Positions 16,972 through 25,614 of a stretch of 64,000 nucleotides of DNA are shown one piece after another. Below the pieces are notes generated by a model. The model worked only from the letters and a program-made list of their open reading frames with translations, ran no database searches and had not been told where the DNA came from. Source of the stretch: Laedolimicola sp934402125 (lineage in GTDB: Bacteria; Bacillota; Clostridia; Lachnospirales; Lachnospiraceae); assembly GCF_052065835.1 (NCBI RefSeq), contig NZ_JBQHTG010000003.1:248001-312000 (forward strand). Direction: 5' to 3'. The translations under genes were made by a program, and so were the position numbers. The first letter of the stretch is position 1. Every line of letters begins with the position of its first letter.

Positions 16972-17644
16972 GGAAAAAACACCAATTTTGGAGACTCGTC
17001 ATTTAAATAAGCTATTTACAGCCCCCGACGGACGCCCTTTGTACGCAAACAACGATATATCTTTGAAATTTTATGAAGGCGAGACCCTTGGAATTGCCGG
17101 GGAAAGCGGATACGGCAAGAGTACGCTGGTGCGCGTGCTGTCGCTGCTTGAGCCGCCTACCGATGGGGAGCTTCTCCTGTTCGGCGAAAATGTCGCGGAC
17201 CGGAAGGGGGAAAGAAAGCGGAAAATGCGCCGTCATATTCAGATGGTATTTCAGGATCCGACGGACTCATTTTCTCCCAGAATGAAGGTAAAGGATATTT
17301 TGTGCGAACCGCTGGAAAATTATGGACTGATAAAACCGTCGGAAAAAGCGGCGAAGGCGCGGGAGCTTCTGAAGATGGTGGAGCTTGCGGAAGGAAAAAA
17401 GTTGAGTAGCGGCATCTGCCACCCTTATACAGAGGCGTTAAAAAGCGCGGTGTTTTCCCTGGATATGGATTTTGAAAAAGAGATAGAAAGCCTGGATTCC
17501 GAGATTCCAAGCCCCTTGGAGCGTCCGACAGGCTGTCCGTTCCGGAACCGCTGTGAAAAATGCATGGAGATCTGCGCCGCAGAGAGGCCGCAGCTCCGGG
17601 AGGTGGAGAAAGGGCATTGGATTGCCTGTCATCTGTATGCATGA
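16964..17644 (+). pseudogene. ABC transporter ATP-binding protein with internal deletion (DppF/NikE-type)
   Basis: 226 codons, against roughly 320 in relatives. Walker A (GESGYGKST), the Q-loop (MVFQDP) and the C-terminal peptide-transporter tail (HPYTEALKSAVFSLD, then CPFRNRCEKCMEIC) are present. Between ELLKMVELAEG and HPYTEALK the signature motif, Walker B and H-loop are absent; about 95 residues have been lost in frame. Without these parts ATP hydrolysis is not possible. ATG 16964 was chosen; ATG 16952 in the same frame is an alternative. This is the third damaged gene in the operon. Confidence 0.85.
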
Positions 17645-17665
17645 CAAGAAAGAGAGGACTATATC

Positions 17666-18655
17666 ATGTGGAAGATTGCAGGATTTTCTTTACAGCCGGG
17701 AGAAAAAAGAAGAGTGACGATAGAAATCCCGGTGGAAGAAGCAGGAGAGGAAAAAATGTATCCGATGCCGGCGACATTGATTTGCGACTGCGGAAAAGGA
17801 AAGACCGTTCTGATTACAGCGGGAATCCATGCGGGAGAATACCCGGCTATTCCCGCCGTAATACGGGCGGCAGGGGAGATTCAGCCGGAGGAGCTGAACG
17901 GAAACCTGATTTTTATTCACTGCGTCAATACCAGCGGATTTTTTAAGAGAACCTTTGGCCTGATTCCGGAGGACGATTTCAATCTGAACGGACAGTATCC
18001 GGGAAAGGAGGGCGGAACCACGGGAGAACGGATTGCGGATTATTTTGTGCGCAATTTTTTCGATGAGATTGATTTTATGATGGATATGCATTCCGGGGGG
18101 CAGCAGGAGCCCCTGACGCCCTGTCTTTTCTATCCGCTGGCGGAGGCTGTGACGGAGGAAGCGCTGGCTGCGGCGCGCGCCCTGGATATCCCGTGGCTGA
18201 TAGCTTCGACGGCTACGGCTGGGCAGTATTCTTACGCTGCGAATTATCATAAGGTTCCCGGACTTCTGGTAGAACGGGGATATGGCGGATTCTGCAAAAA
18301 GGAGTGGGTAGACGCTTATTACAGAGATATTTTCCTGCTTTTGAAGCATTTGGAAATGTATGGTGATGTTGAAACAGAGGAACAGGTGTGTAAAAAAACG
18401 GTAGTTCCCAGAACCATCTATCTTACCTCGGATACGAAGGAAATCTGGCATACGGATCTCCATGAAAATGTGGAAGTGGCCCGGGGAGAACTTCTGGGGT
18501 ACTGTACGGATTTTTACGGAGAGGTAATCAAGAAGTATTACGCAAAAGAGGATGGGATTGTCTTCTATTATAATACAGGTTTATCTGTGGAAAAAGGCAC
18601 AGCCCTGGTCGCGTATGGAATAAGGGAGTATATGATAGCAGATGAGGCAGGCTGA
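17666..18655 (+). CDS. AstE/AspA (M14-like) zinc amidohydrolase
   Basis: 329 residues. The zinc site of the succinylglutamate desuccinylase/aspartoacylase family is visible: HxxE in GIHAGEYPA (about 52-55), and the third ligand His in MMDMHSGG near residue 145. FNLNGQYPG is the conserved substrate-binding stretch. The C-terminal beta part includes HENVEVARGELLG, typical of this family. These enzymes cleave N-acyl amino acids or related amides. It lies 21 bases after the damaged ATPase and 14 bases into the MATE gene, so it belongs to the riboswitch operon. The substrate is unknown; a role in handling a metal ligand is speculation. Confidence 0.87.
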   Translation: MWKIAGFSLQPGEKRRVTIEIPVEEAGEEKMYPMPATLICDCGKGKTVLITAGIHAGEYPAIPAVIRAAGEIQPEELNGNLIFIHCVNTSGFFKRTFGLIPEDDFNLNGQYPGKEGGTTGERIADYFVRNFFDEIDFMMDMHSGGQQEPLTPCLFYPLAEAVTEEALAAARALDIPWLIASTATAGQYSYAANYHKVPGLLVERGYGGFCKKEWVDAYYRDIFLLLKHLEMYGDVETEEQVCKKTVVPRTIYLTSDTKEIWHTDLHENVEVARGELLGYCTDFYGEVIKKYYAKEDGIVFYYNTGLSVEKGTALVAYGIREYMIADEAG

Positions 18656-19991
18656 GCGGGGAGATTTAACACAGGGATCCATTGGAAGAGGAATGTTTTT
18701 GTTCGCGCTGCCGTTTCTGGGGAGCAGCCTGATTCAGCAGCTGTATAATACCGTCGATCTGATATTTGTGGGAAGGCTTCTGGGTACGGATGCGGCGGCA
18801 GCCGTCGGCGCGGGAAGCCTTCTGATTACCCTGGTCCTGGGCTTCTTTACCGGAATGGGCGTGGGAGTAAGCGTGTCGGTATCCCATGCATACGGCGCAG
18901 GAAATCGAAAAGAGCTGCATGATCTGATTCATTGCGCGGCAGGACTGGCACTGGCAGCTTCTGCCCTGTTGATTCTGTTCGGGATATTTCTTACGCCGGC
19001 TGTGCTGCGTCTGATGAATACACCGGAAGATATTATGGAGCTGGCCGTTGCCTACATCAGAATTTATTTTCTCAGTATACTCCCCATGTTTTTTTATAAT
19101 ATCGGTTCCGGAATCTTAAGAGCTTTCGGAAATTCGCGCTCGCCAATGAATTATCAGCTGATAGGTGGAATTGCCAATGTGGCGGGAAATGCGTTCTTTC
19201 TGTGCGTGCTGCACATGGGAGTGGAAGGAGTGGCGCTGGCCTCCCTGGTATCGCAGATGATGGCGGCTGTATTTACGGTAGGCCATCTGATGAAGCCGGA
19301 TTCCGAATGCCGGTTACGGATCGGGGATATTGCACTTGAGAAGCAGGTCTGCGGGAGAATCCTGAAAATCGGGATTCCGGCGGCAATTCAGTCTATGGTG
19401 ATTACGCTGAGCAACCTGATTGTCCAGGCGCAGATCAACAGCCTTGGAATCGTAAGCATTGCGGCCTTCACTGCTTATTTTAAGGTGGAAAATTTTGTAT
19501 ATCTTCCCATCATGGCGTTTGGGCAGGCCAACACAACGTTCTGTGGGCAGAACTACGGAGCGGGAAAATGGGAAAGAATGCGGAAGGGAACGGGAGTCAG
19601 CATTCTGATGGGAATCCTTGTTACCGTGACCATAAGCACGCTCCTTCTGACGCACGGATATGGTGTATTCAGCCTGTTTTCCCAAAATGCGGAAGTGATA
19701 GAGCTGGGAATCCGCATTGCGCAGGTAACCTTTCCCTTCTATTTTATATATGTATTTCTGGAGGGTTTTTCCGGAGCGCTGCGGGGAACGGGAAAAACAA
19801 TGGGGCCGATGGCGGTTATCCTTGTAAATATGTGCGGAATCCGTATGCTGAGTCTCTGGTTCCTGATGCGGCATTATCACAGCGCGGAAGGAGTGGCCGG
19901 AATCTATCCGATCACCTGGATAACTACGGCTGTCTGCCTGGGCGTGATGTATTGGCGGCAGAATAAAAACTGGAAACTGGAAATTGGTTAA
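18642..19991 (+). CDS. MATE family efflux transporter
   Basis: 449 residues with about twelve hydrophobic spans in two related halves. MATE hallmarks are FALPFLGSSLIQQLYNTVD at the start, NTVDLIFVGRLLG, and in the second half a similar IGIPAAIQSMVITLSN. Such proteins export cations, drugs or metabolites against Na+ or H+. The start overlaps the AstE/AspA gene, so it is the last gene of the cobalamin-riboswitch operon and is followed by a terminator. It appears intact. The substrate cannot be told; export of a metal-binding ligand is one possibility. Confidence 0.92.
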   Translation: MRQAERGDLTQGSIGRGMFLFALPFLGSSLIQQLYNTVDLIFVGRLLGTDAAAAVGAGSLLITLVLGFFTGMGVGVSVSVSHAYGAGNRKELHDLIHCAAGLALAASALLILFGIFLTPAVLRLMNTPEDIMELAVAYIRIYFLSILPMFFYNIGSGILRAFGNSRSPMNYQLIGGIANVAGNAFFLCVLHMGVEGVALASLVSQMMAAVFTVGHLMKPDSECRLRIGDIALEKQVCGRILKIGIPAAIQSMVITLSNLIVQAQINSLGIVSIAAFTAYFKVENFVYLPIMAFGQANTTFCGQNYGAGKWERMRKGTGVSILMGILVTVTISTLLLTHGYGVFSLFSQNAEVIELGIRIAQVTFPFYFIYVFLEGFSGALRGTGKTMGPMAVILVNMCGIRMLSLWFLMRHYHSAEGVAGIYPITWITTAVCLGVMYWRQNKNWKLEIG

Positions 19992-19998
19992 AATCACT

Positions 19999-20053
19999 AA
20001 AAAGTGGGCGGAAAGTTTGTGAAATTTATAAAAACTTTTCTTCCACTTTTTTT
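19999..20053 (+). terminator. Terminator after the MATE gene
   Basis: AAAAAGTGG pairs with CCACTTTTT, and inside it AAAGTTT pairs with AAACTTT; a T-run follows. It separates the riboswitch operon from the ribosomal promoter 11 bases further on. Confidence 0.75.
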
Positions 20054-20063
20054 GAAAAAAACC

Positions 20064-20092
20064 TTGCAATTCCCCGGAACTTCCTGTATAAT
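20064..20092 (+). promoter_or_regulatory. Main promoter of the S10 ribosomal operon
   Basis: TTGCAA (20064-20069), 17-base spacer, TATAAT (20087-20092). Start of transcription is expected near 20099. Confidence 0.85.
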
Positions 20093-20098
20093 TGCAAC

Positions 20099-20333
20099 TG
20101 TTGTGACATTGATAGCTGTGAAGCGTGAGGTTGCTGCCCATGAGGCAGGTTTTCCGTGGAGCGAATGTCAAGTTAGGAAACTGGCGACAAGTCACTGTAC
20201 AAAATAACTGTCCATGCAGAGCCATGGAAACAACGTGTTGTTCGAATTCAGAGTTGGGACACACACGGGAGAGTGTACAGTCACCGCTTGTCGTACTGGT
20301 CTTTAAAAGTACGAAAAGGAGGCGACTTTTTTT
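20099..20333 (+). ncRNA. Structured leader of the S10 operon
   Basis: About 235 bases of untranslated RNA precede rpsJ, without a convincing reading frame. Several stems are visible, for example CTGCC/GGCAG (around 20135), TCCATG/CATGGA (around 20212-20229), and CGTACT/AGTACG close to the start codon. Long leaders before ribosomal operons usually bind one of the encoded proteins, and S10 leader motifs have been described for Clostridia. I cannot confirm that this matches a known family. The ribosome binding site AAAGGAGGCGA follows the last hairpin. Confidence 0.55.
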
Positions 20334-20651
20334 ATGGCAAGTCAAGTAATGAGAATCACACTGAAAGCGTATGACCATCAGCTGGTGGATGCATCCGCAA
20401 AGAAGATCATCGAAACTGTAAAGAAGAATGGAGCACAGGTGAGTGGACCGGTTCCGCTTCCCACCAAGAAAGAGGTAGTTACCATTCTGAGAGCTGTACA
20501 CAAGTACAAAGACTCCAGAGAGCAGTTCGAGCAGAGAACTCACAAGAGACTGATCGATATCATTACCCCGACCCAGAAGACAGTAGACGCACTGTCCAGA
20601 CTGGAGATGCCGGCTGGTGTTTACATCGACATCAAAATGAAAAACAAGTAA
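20334..20651 (+). CDS. rpsJ: 30S ribosomal protein S10
   Basis: 105 residues, full length, with the S10 hallmarks MRITLKAYDHQLVD and THKRLIDIITPTQKTVDAL. It is part of the 30S head and also of transcription antitermination through NusB. First gene of the operon, 235 bases behind the promoter, preceded by AGGAGG. Codon choice is the biased type of highly expressed genes. Confidence 0.98.
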   Translation: MASQVMRITLKAYDHQLVDASAKKIIETVKKNGAQVSGPVPLPTKKEVVTILRAVHKYKDSREQFEQRTHKRLIDIITPTQKTVDALSRLEMPAGVYIDIKMKNK

Positions 20652-20710
20652 TCCTTCAGCTAGAATGAACGCTTTAGCGTTCCGCTGTAGAGAAATAAGG
20701 AGGAAAAGAA

Positions 20711-21346
20711 ATGAAGAAAGCTATTTTAGCAACAAAAGTCGGAATGACGCAGATTTTCAATGAAGACGGCGTGCTGACACCGGTTACAGTTCTTCAGGCA
20801 GGACCCTGTGTAGTAACTCAGGTTAAGACTGTTGAGAACGACGGATACAGCGCAGTACAGGTCGGATTCACAGACAAGAGAGAGAAGCTGGTGAACAAGG
20901 CTCAGAAGGGTCATTTCAACAAGGCAGGCGTATCTTACAAGAGATATGTGAGAGAGTTCAGATTAGAGGATGCTGAGAGCTACGCTCTGGCACAGGAGAT
21001 TAAGGCTGACATCTTTGCCGCTGGCGACAAGATTGACGCAACCGCTATTTCCAAGGGTAAAGGATTCCAGGGTGCTATCAAGAGACATGGTCAGCACAGA
21101 GGACCCATGGCTCACGGTTCCAAGTTCCACCGTCATGCTGGTTCCAATGGTGCCTGCTCCGATCCGAGCAAGGTATTCAAGGGAAAAGGAATGCCTGGTC
21201 AGATGGGTCACAAGAAGATCACCATCCAGAACCTTGAGGTTGTCCGCGTAGATGCAGAGAAGAATCTGCTTCTGGTAAAAGGCGCAGTACCGGGCCCCAA
21301 GAAGTCTCTGGTTACTATCAAGGAAACAGTAAAGGTTAGCAGATAA
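20711..21346 (+). CDS. rplC: 50S ribosomal protein L3
   Basis: 211 residues. It starts MKKAILATKVGMTQIFNEDG and carries the conserved loop FQGAIKRHGQHRGPMAHGS that reaches towards the peptidyl-transferase centre. L3 binds 23S rRNA early in assembly. AAGGAGG lies before the ATG. The 59 bases after rpsJ hold a short GCTTTAGCG-type stem. Confidence 0.98.
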   Translation: MKKAILATKVGMTQIFNEDGVLTPVTVLQAGPCVVTQVKTVENDGYSAVQVGFTDKREKLVNKAQKGHFNKAGVSYKRYVREFRLEDAESYALAQEIKADIFAAGDKIDATAISKGKGFQGAIKRHGQHRGPMAHGSKFHRHAGSNGACSDPSKVFKGKGMPGQMGHKKITIQNLEVVRVDAEKNLLLVKGAVPGPKKSLVTIKETVKVSR

Positions 21347-21372
21347 TCTTTAGCGGAAAGGAGGACTTACAG

Positions 21373-21993
21373 ATGGCAACAGTATCTGTTTACAATATGG
21401 AAGGAAATGAAGTTGGCACAATCGATTTAAACGATGCTGTATTCGGTGTTGAAGTAAACGAGCACCTGGTACACATGGCGGTTGTAGCACAGCTTGCAAA
21501 TAAGCGTCAGGGAACGCAGAAAGCAAAGACCCGTTCTGAAGTATCCGGCGGCGGAAGAAAGCCCTGGAGACAGAAGGGAACCGGTCATGCAAGACAGGGT
21601 TCAACAAGAGCTCCCCAGTGGACTGGCGGCGGCATTGTGTTCGCACCCACACCGAGAGATTACACCATTCGTCTGAACAAGAAGGAGAAGAGACTGGCAC
21701 TTAAGTCTGCTCTGACCTCCAGAGTTCTTGAGAACAAGCTTATCGTAGTAGACGAGCTGAAGTTCGACGAAGTTAAGACAAAGAATTTCGCAAATGTAAT
21801 GAACAACCTGAAGGCTTCCAAGGCTCTGGTAGTTCTGAACGAGAACGATGCAAACGTAGTATTATCCGCAAGAAATATTCCTACAGTTAAAACTGCTTTG
21901 ACCAATACCATCAACGTATACGATATCCTGAAGTACAACACCGTTATCGTAACCAAGGCAGCTGTAGCAACAATCGAGGAGGTGTACGCATAA
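21373..21993 (+). CDS. rplD: 50S ribosomal protein L4
   Basis: 206 residues with the exit-tunnel loop RSEVSGGGRKPWRQKGTGHA and the Arg/Thr-rich continuation. L4 lines the polypeptide tunnel and in other bacteria represses its own operon through the S10 leader. The long leader upstream makes similar feedback possible here. The stop overlaps rplW (TAATG). Confidence 0.98.
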   Translation: MATVSVYNMEGNEVGTIDLNDAVFGVEVNEHLVHMAVVAQLANKRQGTQKAKTRSEVSGGGRKPWRQKGTGHARQGSTRAPQWTGGGIVFAPTPRDYTIRLNKKEKRLALKSALTSRVLENKLIVVDELKFDEVKTKNFANVMNNLKASKALVVLNENDANVVLSARNIPTVKTALTNTINVYDILKYNTVIVTKAAVATIEEVYA

Positions 21994-22292
21994 TGGCAGA
22001 CCTGAAGTATTATGATGTCATCCAGAAGCCGGTTATTACCGAGAAGAGCATGGATGCTATGGGCGAGAAGAAGTATACTTTCCTGGTTCATACAGATGCA
22101 ACCAAGACTCAGATTAAAGAGGCTGTTGAGAAGATGTTTGCCGGAGCAAAGGTAAAGAGCGTCAACACCATGAATCTGGACGGAAAGAAGAAGAGACGTG
22201 GAACAGCAGTAGGAAAGACAGCTAAGACTAAGAAAGCTATCGTACAGCTGACCGCAGAGAGCGCAGATATCGAGATTTTCGAGGGGTTATAA
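21993..22292 (+). CDS. rplW: 50S ribosomal protein L23
   Basis: 99 residues, YYDVIQKPVITEKSMDAM then the loop LDGKKKRRGTAVGKTAKTKK. L23 sits at the tunnel exit and docks trigger factor and SRP. It shares one base with the rplD stop. An unusually long spacer of 179 bases follows, with two hairpin elements. Confidence 0.97.
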   Translation: MADLKYYDVIQKPVITEKSMDAMGEKKYTFLVHTDATKTQIKEAVEKMFAGAKVKSVNTMNLDGKKKRRGTAVGKTAKTKKAIVQLTAESADIEIFEGL

Positions 22293-22335
22293 GACTTGGC
22301 GAAACAGAGCCGAAGGCGATAGTTGAGCCTTAGTC
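22293..22335. repeat. Hairpin repeat copy D1 between rplW and rplB
   Basis: Begins GACTTGGCGAAACAGAGC and ends TGAGCCTTAGTC, with complementary ends. It resembles copies at 27086, 27607 and 35667: a conserved start (CACTTAGYGAA) and end (TGAG.TTAGTG) around a GCGAAG core. Confidence 0.6.
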
Positions 22336-22341
22336 GGACCC

Positions 22342-22388
22342 CGTTCGCGAACCTTGGCGAGGTGTTTCCGAGCCTAGTTGAGCGAACG
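22342..22388. repeat. Hairpin element D2 between rplW and rplB
   Basis: CGTTCGC (22342-22348) is inverted as GCGAACG (22382-22388), with TTGGCGAGG and AGCCTAGTTGAG inside. It looks like a diverged neighbour of copy D1. A further short stem AGGCGG/CCGCCT follows around 22412-22430. Confidence 0.55.
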
Positions 22389-22471
22389 TCCCCGATAAAT
22401 CGCGCACATTATAGGCGGCTCCAACCGCCTGACAACTAATAATTTGAACAGAACGAAAGGAGAGAAATGTA

Positions 22472-23314
22472 ATGGGTATCAAGACATATAATCCATATAC
22501 ACCTTCCAGAAGACACATGACTGGTTCTGATTTCTCTGAGATTACCAAGAAGGAGCCGGAGAAGGCACTGCTTGTATCTCTGAACAAGAACGCAGGTCGT
22601 AACAACCAGGGTAAAATCACTGTAAGACACCGCGGAGGCGGAAGCAGAAGAAAATACAGAATCATCGATTTCAAGAGAACCAAAGACGGTATCCCCGCAA
22701 CTGTAATCGGTGTTGAGTATGACCCGAACCGTACAGCAAACATCGCACTGATCTGCTACGCAGACGGCGAGAAAGCATATATCCTGGCTCCCCAGGGACT
22801 GAAGGATGGCATGAAGGTTATGAACGGACCGGAAGCCGAGGTAAGAGTAGGAAACTGCCTGCCCCTTTCTGAGATTCCCGTAGGTACACAGGTACACAAC
22901 ATTGAGCTGCATCCGGGCAAGGGCGGACAGATGGTTCGTTCCGCAGGAAACAGCGCACAGCTCATGGCTAAGGAAGGCAAGTACGCAACACTTCGTCTGC
23001 CCTCCGGAGAGATGAGAATGGTTCCTTTAAATTGCAGAGCTACTATCGGAGTTGTAGGGAATGCTGAGCACAACCTGATCAACATCGGTAAGGCAGGACG
23101 TAAGCGTCACATGGGTATCCGCCCGACAGTCCGCGGTTCCGTAATGAACCCGAACGACCATCCGCATGGTGGTGGAGAAGGAAAGACCGGTATTGGTCGT
23201 CCTGGTCCCTGCACACCGTGGGGCAAGCCCGCTCTTGGTTTGAAGACGAGAAAGAAGAACAAGAAGTCCAATAAGCTGATCGTTAGAAGAAGAGACGGCA
23301 GAACATTCAAGTAA
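22472..23314 (+). CDS. rplB: 50S ribosomal protein L2
   Basis: 280 residues. The conserved GNCLPLSEIPVGTQVHNIEL and the C-terminal VMNPNDHPHGGGEGKTG, including the histidine close to the peptidyl-transferase centre, are present. L2 is needed for subunit joining. Own AAAGGAGAG site after the repeat-containing spacer. Confidence 0.98.
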   Translation: MGIKTYNPYTPSRRHMTGSDFSEITKKEPEKALLVSLNKNAGRNNQGKITVRHRGGGSRRKYRIIDFKRTKDGIPATVIGVEYDPNRTANIALICYADGEKAYILAPQGLKDGMKVMNGPEAEVRVGNCLPLSEIPVGTQVHNIELHPGKGGQMVRSAGNSAQLMAKEGKYATLRLPSGEMRMVPLNCRATIGVVGNAEHNLINIGKAGRKRHMGIRPTVRGSVMNPNDHPHGGGEGKTGIGRPGPCTPWGKPALGLKTRKKNKKSNKLIVRRRDGRTFK

Positions 23315-23326
23315 GGAGGAAAACAC

Positions 23327-23605
23327 ATGGCTCGCTCATTAAAAAAAGGACCATTTGCAGATGAGAGCTTACTGAAAAAGGTAGACGCAATGAATGAAGC
23401 AGGCGACAAGTCCGTTATTAAGACCTGGTCCCGCCGCTCCACTATCTTCCCGCAGATGGTTGGTCATACAATCGCAGTTCACGACGGAAGAAGACACGTT
23501 CCGGTATATATCACAGAGGATATGGTAGGACATAAGCTCGGAGAGTTCGTTCCGACCAGAACTTACCGTGGACACGGAAAAGACGAGAAGAAATCAAAGC
23601 GTTAA
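23327..23605 (+). CDS. rpsS: 30S ribosomal protein S19
   Basis: 92 residues, ARSLKKGPFADESLLKKV and the C-terminal GHKLGEFVPTRTYRGHGKD. S19 lies in the 30S head near the A-site finger and contacts S13. 12 bases after rplB with AAGGAGG. Confidence 0.98.
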   Translation: MARSLKKGPFADESLLKKVDAMNEAGDKSVIKTWSRRSTIFPQMVGHTIAVHDGRRHVPVYITEDMVGHKLGEFVPTRTYRGHGKDEKKSKR

Positions 23606-23636
23606 TCGTCAAATCATTTGAAAGGAGACTCATCCA

Positions 23637-24023
23637 ATGGCTAAGGGACATAGAAGTCAGATTAAGAGAGAGAGAAATGCCCAGAAGGATACAAGACCGT
23701 CAGCAAAGCTTTCCTACGCTCGCGTATCTGTTCAGAAGGCATGCTTCGTATTAGATGCCATTCGTGGCAAAGATGTGGAGACAGCACTTGGTATTGTAAT
23801 GTACAATCCGCGTTACGCTTCCACTCTGATTGAGAAATTATTAAAGTCAGCAATCGCAAATGCTGAGAACAACAACGGAATGAACCGTAGTAACCTTTAT
23901 GTAGCAGAGTGCTACGCAAATAAGGGATCGACAATGAAGAGAATCAGACCGAGAGCACAGGGCCGGGCTTACAGAATCGAGAAGAGAATGAGCCACATCA
24001 CAATCGTGCTTGATGAGAAATAG
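23637..24023 (+). CDS. rplV: 50S ribosomal protein L22
   Basis: 128 residues. The tunnel-lining beta-hairpin is recognisable in GSTMKRIRPRAQGRAYRIEKR, and SHITIVLDEK ends it as usual. Mutations in this loop give macrolide resistance in other bacteria; the loop here looks ordinary. Confidence 0.97.
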   Translation: MAKGHRSQIKRERNAQKDTRPSAKLSYARVSVQKACFVLDAIRGKDVETALGIVMYNPRYASTLIEKLLKSAIANAENNNGMNRSNLYVAECYANKGSTMKRIRPRAQGRAYRIEKRMSHITIVLDEK

Positions 24024-24033
24024 GAGGTAAAGC

Positions 24034-24690
24034 ATGGGACAGAAAGTTAATCCGCACGGCCTCAGAGTCGGCGTTATTAAAGATTGGGATTCCAGATGGT
24101 ATGCAGAAGATTCCTTCGCTGATTATCTTGTAGAGGACTACAACATCCGTAAATTCCTGAAGAAGAAGCTCTACAGCGCAGGAGTAGCTAAGATTGAGAT
24201 TGAGCGTGCTTCTGACAGAGTAAAGATCATCATCTACACCGCAAAGCCGGGCGTTGTTATCGGTAAGGGCGGTTCTGAGATTGAGAAGGTAAAGGCTGAG
24301 CTTGCTCAGTATACCGATAAGAAACTTATCGTAGATATCAAAGAGATTAAGAGACCGGACCGCGACGCACAGCTGGTTGCTGAGAACATCGCACTTCAGC
24401 TGGAGAACCGTGTGTCCTTCCGCCGCGCTATGAAGTCCACCATGGGCAGAACCATGAAGGCAGGCGCTAAGGGAATCAAGACGGCTGTTGCAGGCCGTGT
24501 TGGCGGAGCCGATATGGCTCGTACCGAGTTTTACAGCGAGGGAACTATCCCGCTGCAGACACTGAGAGCAGATATTGACTACGGATTCGCTGAGGCAGAT
24601 ACCACCTACGGCAAGATTGGCGTAAAGGTATGGATCTACAAAGGCGAGGTACTTCCGACGAAAGGAAACAAGGAAGGGAGCGATAAATAA
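24034..24690 (+). CDS. rpsC: 30S ribosomal protein S3
   Basis: 218 residues. The N-terminal MGQKVNPHGLRVG and the KH domain with VIGKGGSEIEKVKAEL are clear, followed by the C-terminal domain. S3 is at the mRNA entry pore and helps helicase activity. Its stop overlaps the rplP start (TAATG). Confidence 0.98.
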   Translation: MGQKVNPHGLRVGVIKDWDSRWYAEDSFADYLVEDYNIRKFLKKKLYSAGVAKIEIERASDRVKIIIYTAKPGVVIGKGGSEIEKVKAELAQYTDKKLIVDIKEIKRPDRDAQLVAENIALQLENRVSFRRAMKSTMGRTMKAGAKGIKTAVAGRVGGADMARTEFYSEGTIPLQTLRADIDYGFAEADTTYGKIGVKVWIYKGEVLPTKGNKEGSDK

Positions 24691-25127
24691 TGTTAATGCC
24701 GAAGAGAGTAAAGCGTCGTAAACAGTTCCGCGGTTCCATGGCTGGTAAGGCCCTGAGAGGCAACAAAATCACCATGGGCGAGTTCGGTATCGTCGCTACA
24801 GAGCCGTGTTGGATTAAATCAAACCAGATTGAGGCAGCCCGTATTGCCATGACCCGTTACATGAAGCGTGGTGGTAAAGTCTGGATTAAAATTTTCCCGG
24901 ATAAGCCGGTTACAGCAAAGCCTGCCGAGACTCGTATGGGTTCCGGAAAGGGTACATTGGAGTACTGGGTAGCAGTCGTTAAGCCGGGCCGTGTAATGTT
25001 CGAAGTTGCAGGCGTACCGGAGGAAACAGCTAGAGAAGCACTTCGTCTTGCAATGCACAAGCTGCCCTGCAAGTGTAAGATCGTTTCTAAAGCAGACTTA
25101 GAAGGCGGTGATAACAGTGAAGAGTAA
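24690..25127 (+). CDS. rplP: 50S ribosomal protein L16
   Basis: 145 residues, MLMPKRVKRRKQFRGSM and GKVWIKIFPDKPVT. L16 organises the A-site region of 23S rRNA. It starts on the rpsC stop and ends inside the beginning of rpmC, so the three are coupled. Confidence 0.98.
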   Translation: MLMPKRVKRRKQFRGSMAGKALRGNKITMGEFGIVATEPCWIKSNQIEAARIAMTRYMKRGGKVWIKIFPDKPVTAKPAETRMGSGKGTLEYWVAVVKPGRVMFEVAGVPEETAREALRLAMHKLPCKCKIVSKADLEGGDNSEE

Positions 25128-25320
25128 TAAGTATGTTGAAGAATTAAAGGCAAAATCTGCTGCGGAATTAAATGAGGAATTAGTAGCTGCGAAAAAGGAA
25201 CTGTTCAACTTAAGATTCCAGAACGCAACCAATCAGCTTGATAACACTAGCAGAATTAAGGAAGTTCGCAAGAACATCGCCAGAATTCAGACTGTTATCG
25301 CGCAGAAGGCGAATGCGTAA
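25117..25320 (+). CDS. rpmC: 50S ribosomal protein L29
   Basis: 67 residues from GTG 25117, chosen because AAGGCGG is 7-8 bases upstream and the family begins at this point; a GTG at 25108 is the alternative. The two-helix protein has the conserved LFNLRFQNATNQL and RIKEVRKNIARI. L29 sits by the tunnel exit beside L23. Confidence 0.95.
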   Translation: MKSNKYVEELKAKSAAELNEELVAAKKELFNLRFQNATNQLDNTSRIKEVRKNIARIQTVIAQKANA

Positions 25321-25341
25321 TAAGGCGGAAGGAGAATTATC

Positions 25342-25596
25342 GTGGAAAGAAATCTGAGAAAAACACGTGTCGGCAAGGTCGTAAGCGATAAAATGGACAA
25401 GACCATCGTTGTTGCTGTTGAGGAGCACGTTAAGCATCCGCTGTACAAGAAGATTGTAAAGGATACTTATAAGCTGAAGGCTCACGACGAGAACAATGAG
25501 TGCCACGTAGGTGATACCGTAAAGGTTATGGAGACGAGACCGCTGTCCAAGGACAAGAGATGGAGACTCGTTGAAATCATGGAGAAAGCGAAATAA
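25342..25596 (+). CDS. rpsQ: 30S ribosomal protein S17
   Basis: 84 residues from a GTG start, with GGAAGGAG upstream. OB-fold protein with RKTRVGKVVSDKMDKTIVV and HPLYKKIVK. S17 is a primary 16S rRNA binder in the 30S body. Confidence 0.97.
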   Translation: MERNLRKTRVGKVVSDKMDKTIVVAVEEHVKHPLYKKIVKDTYKLKAHDENNECHVGDTVKVMETRPLSKDKRWRLVEIMEKAK

Positions 25597-25614
25597 GGTA
25601 AGGAGGTTACCGGA

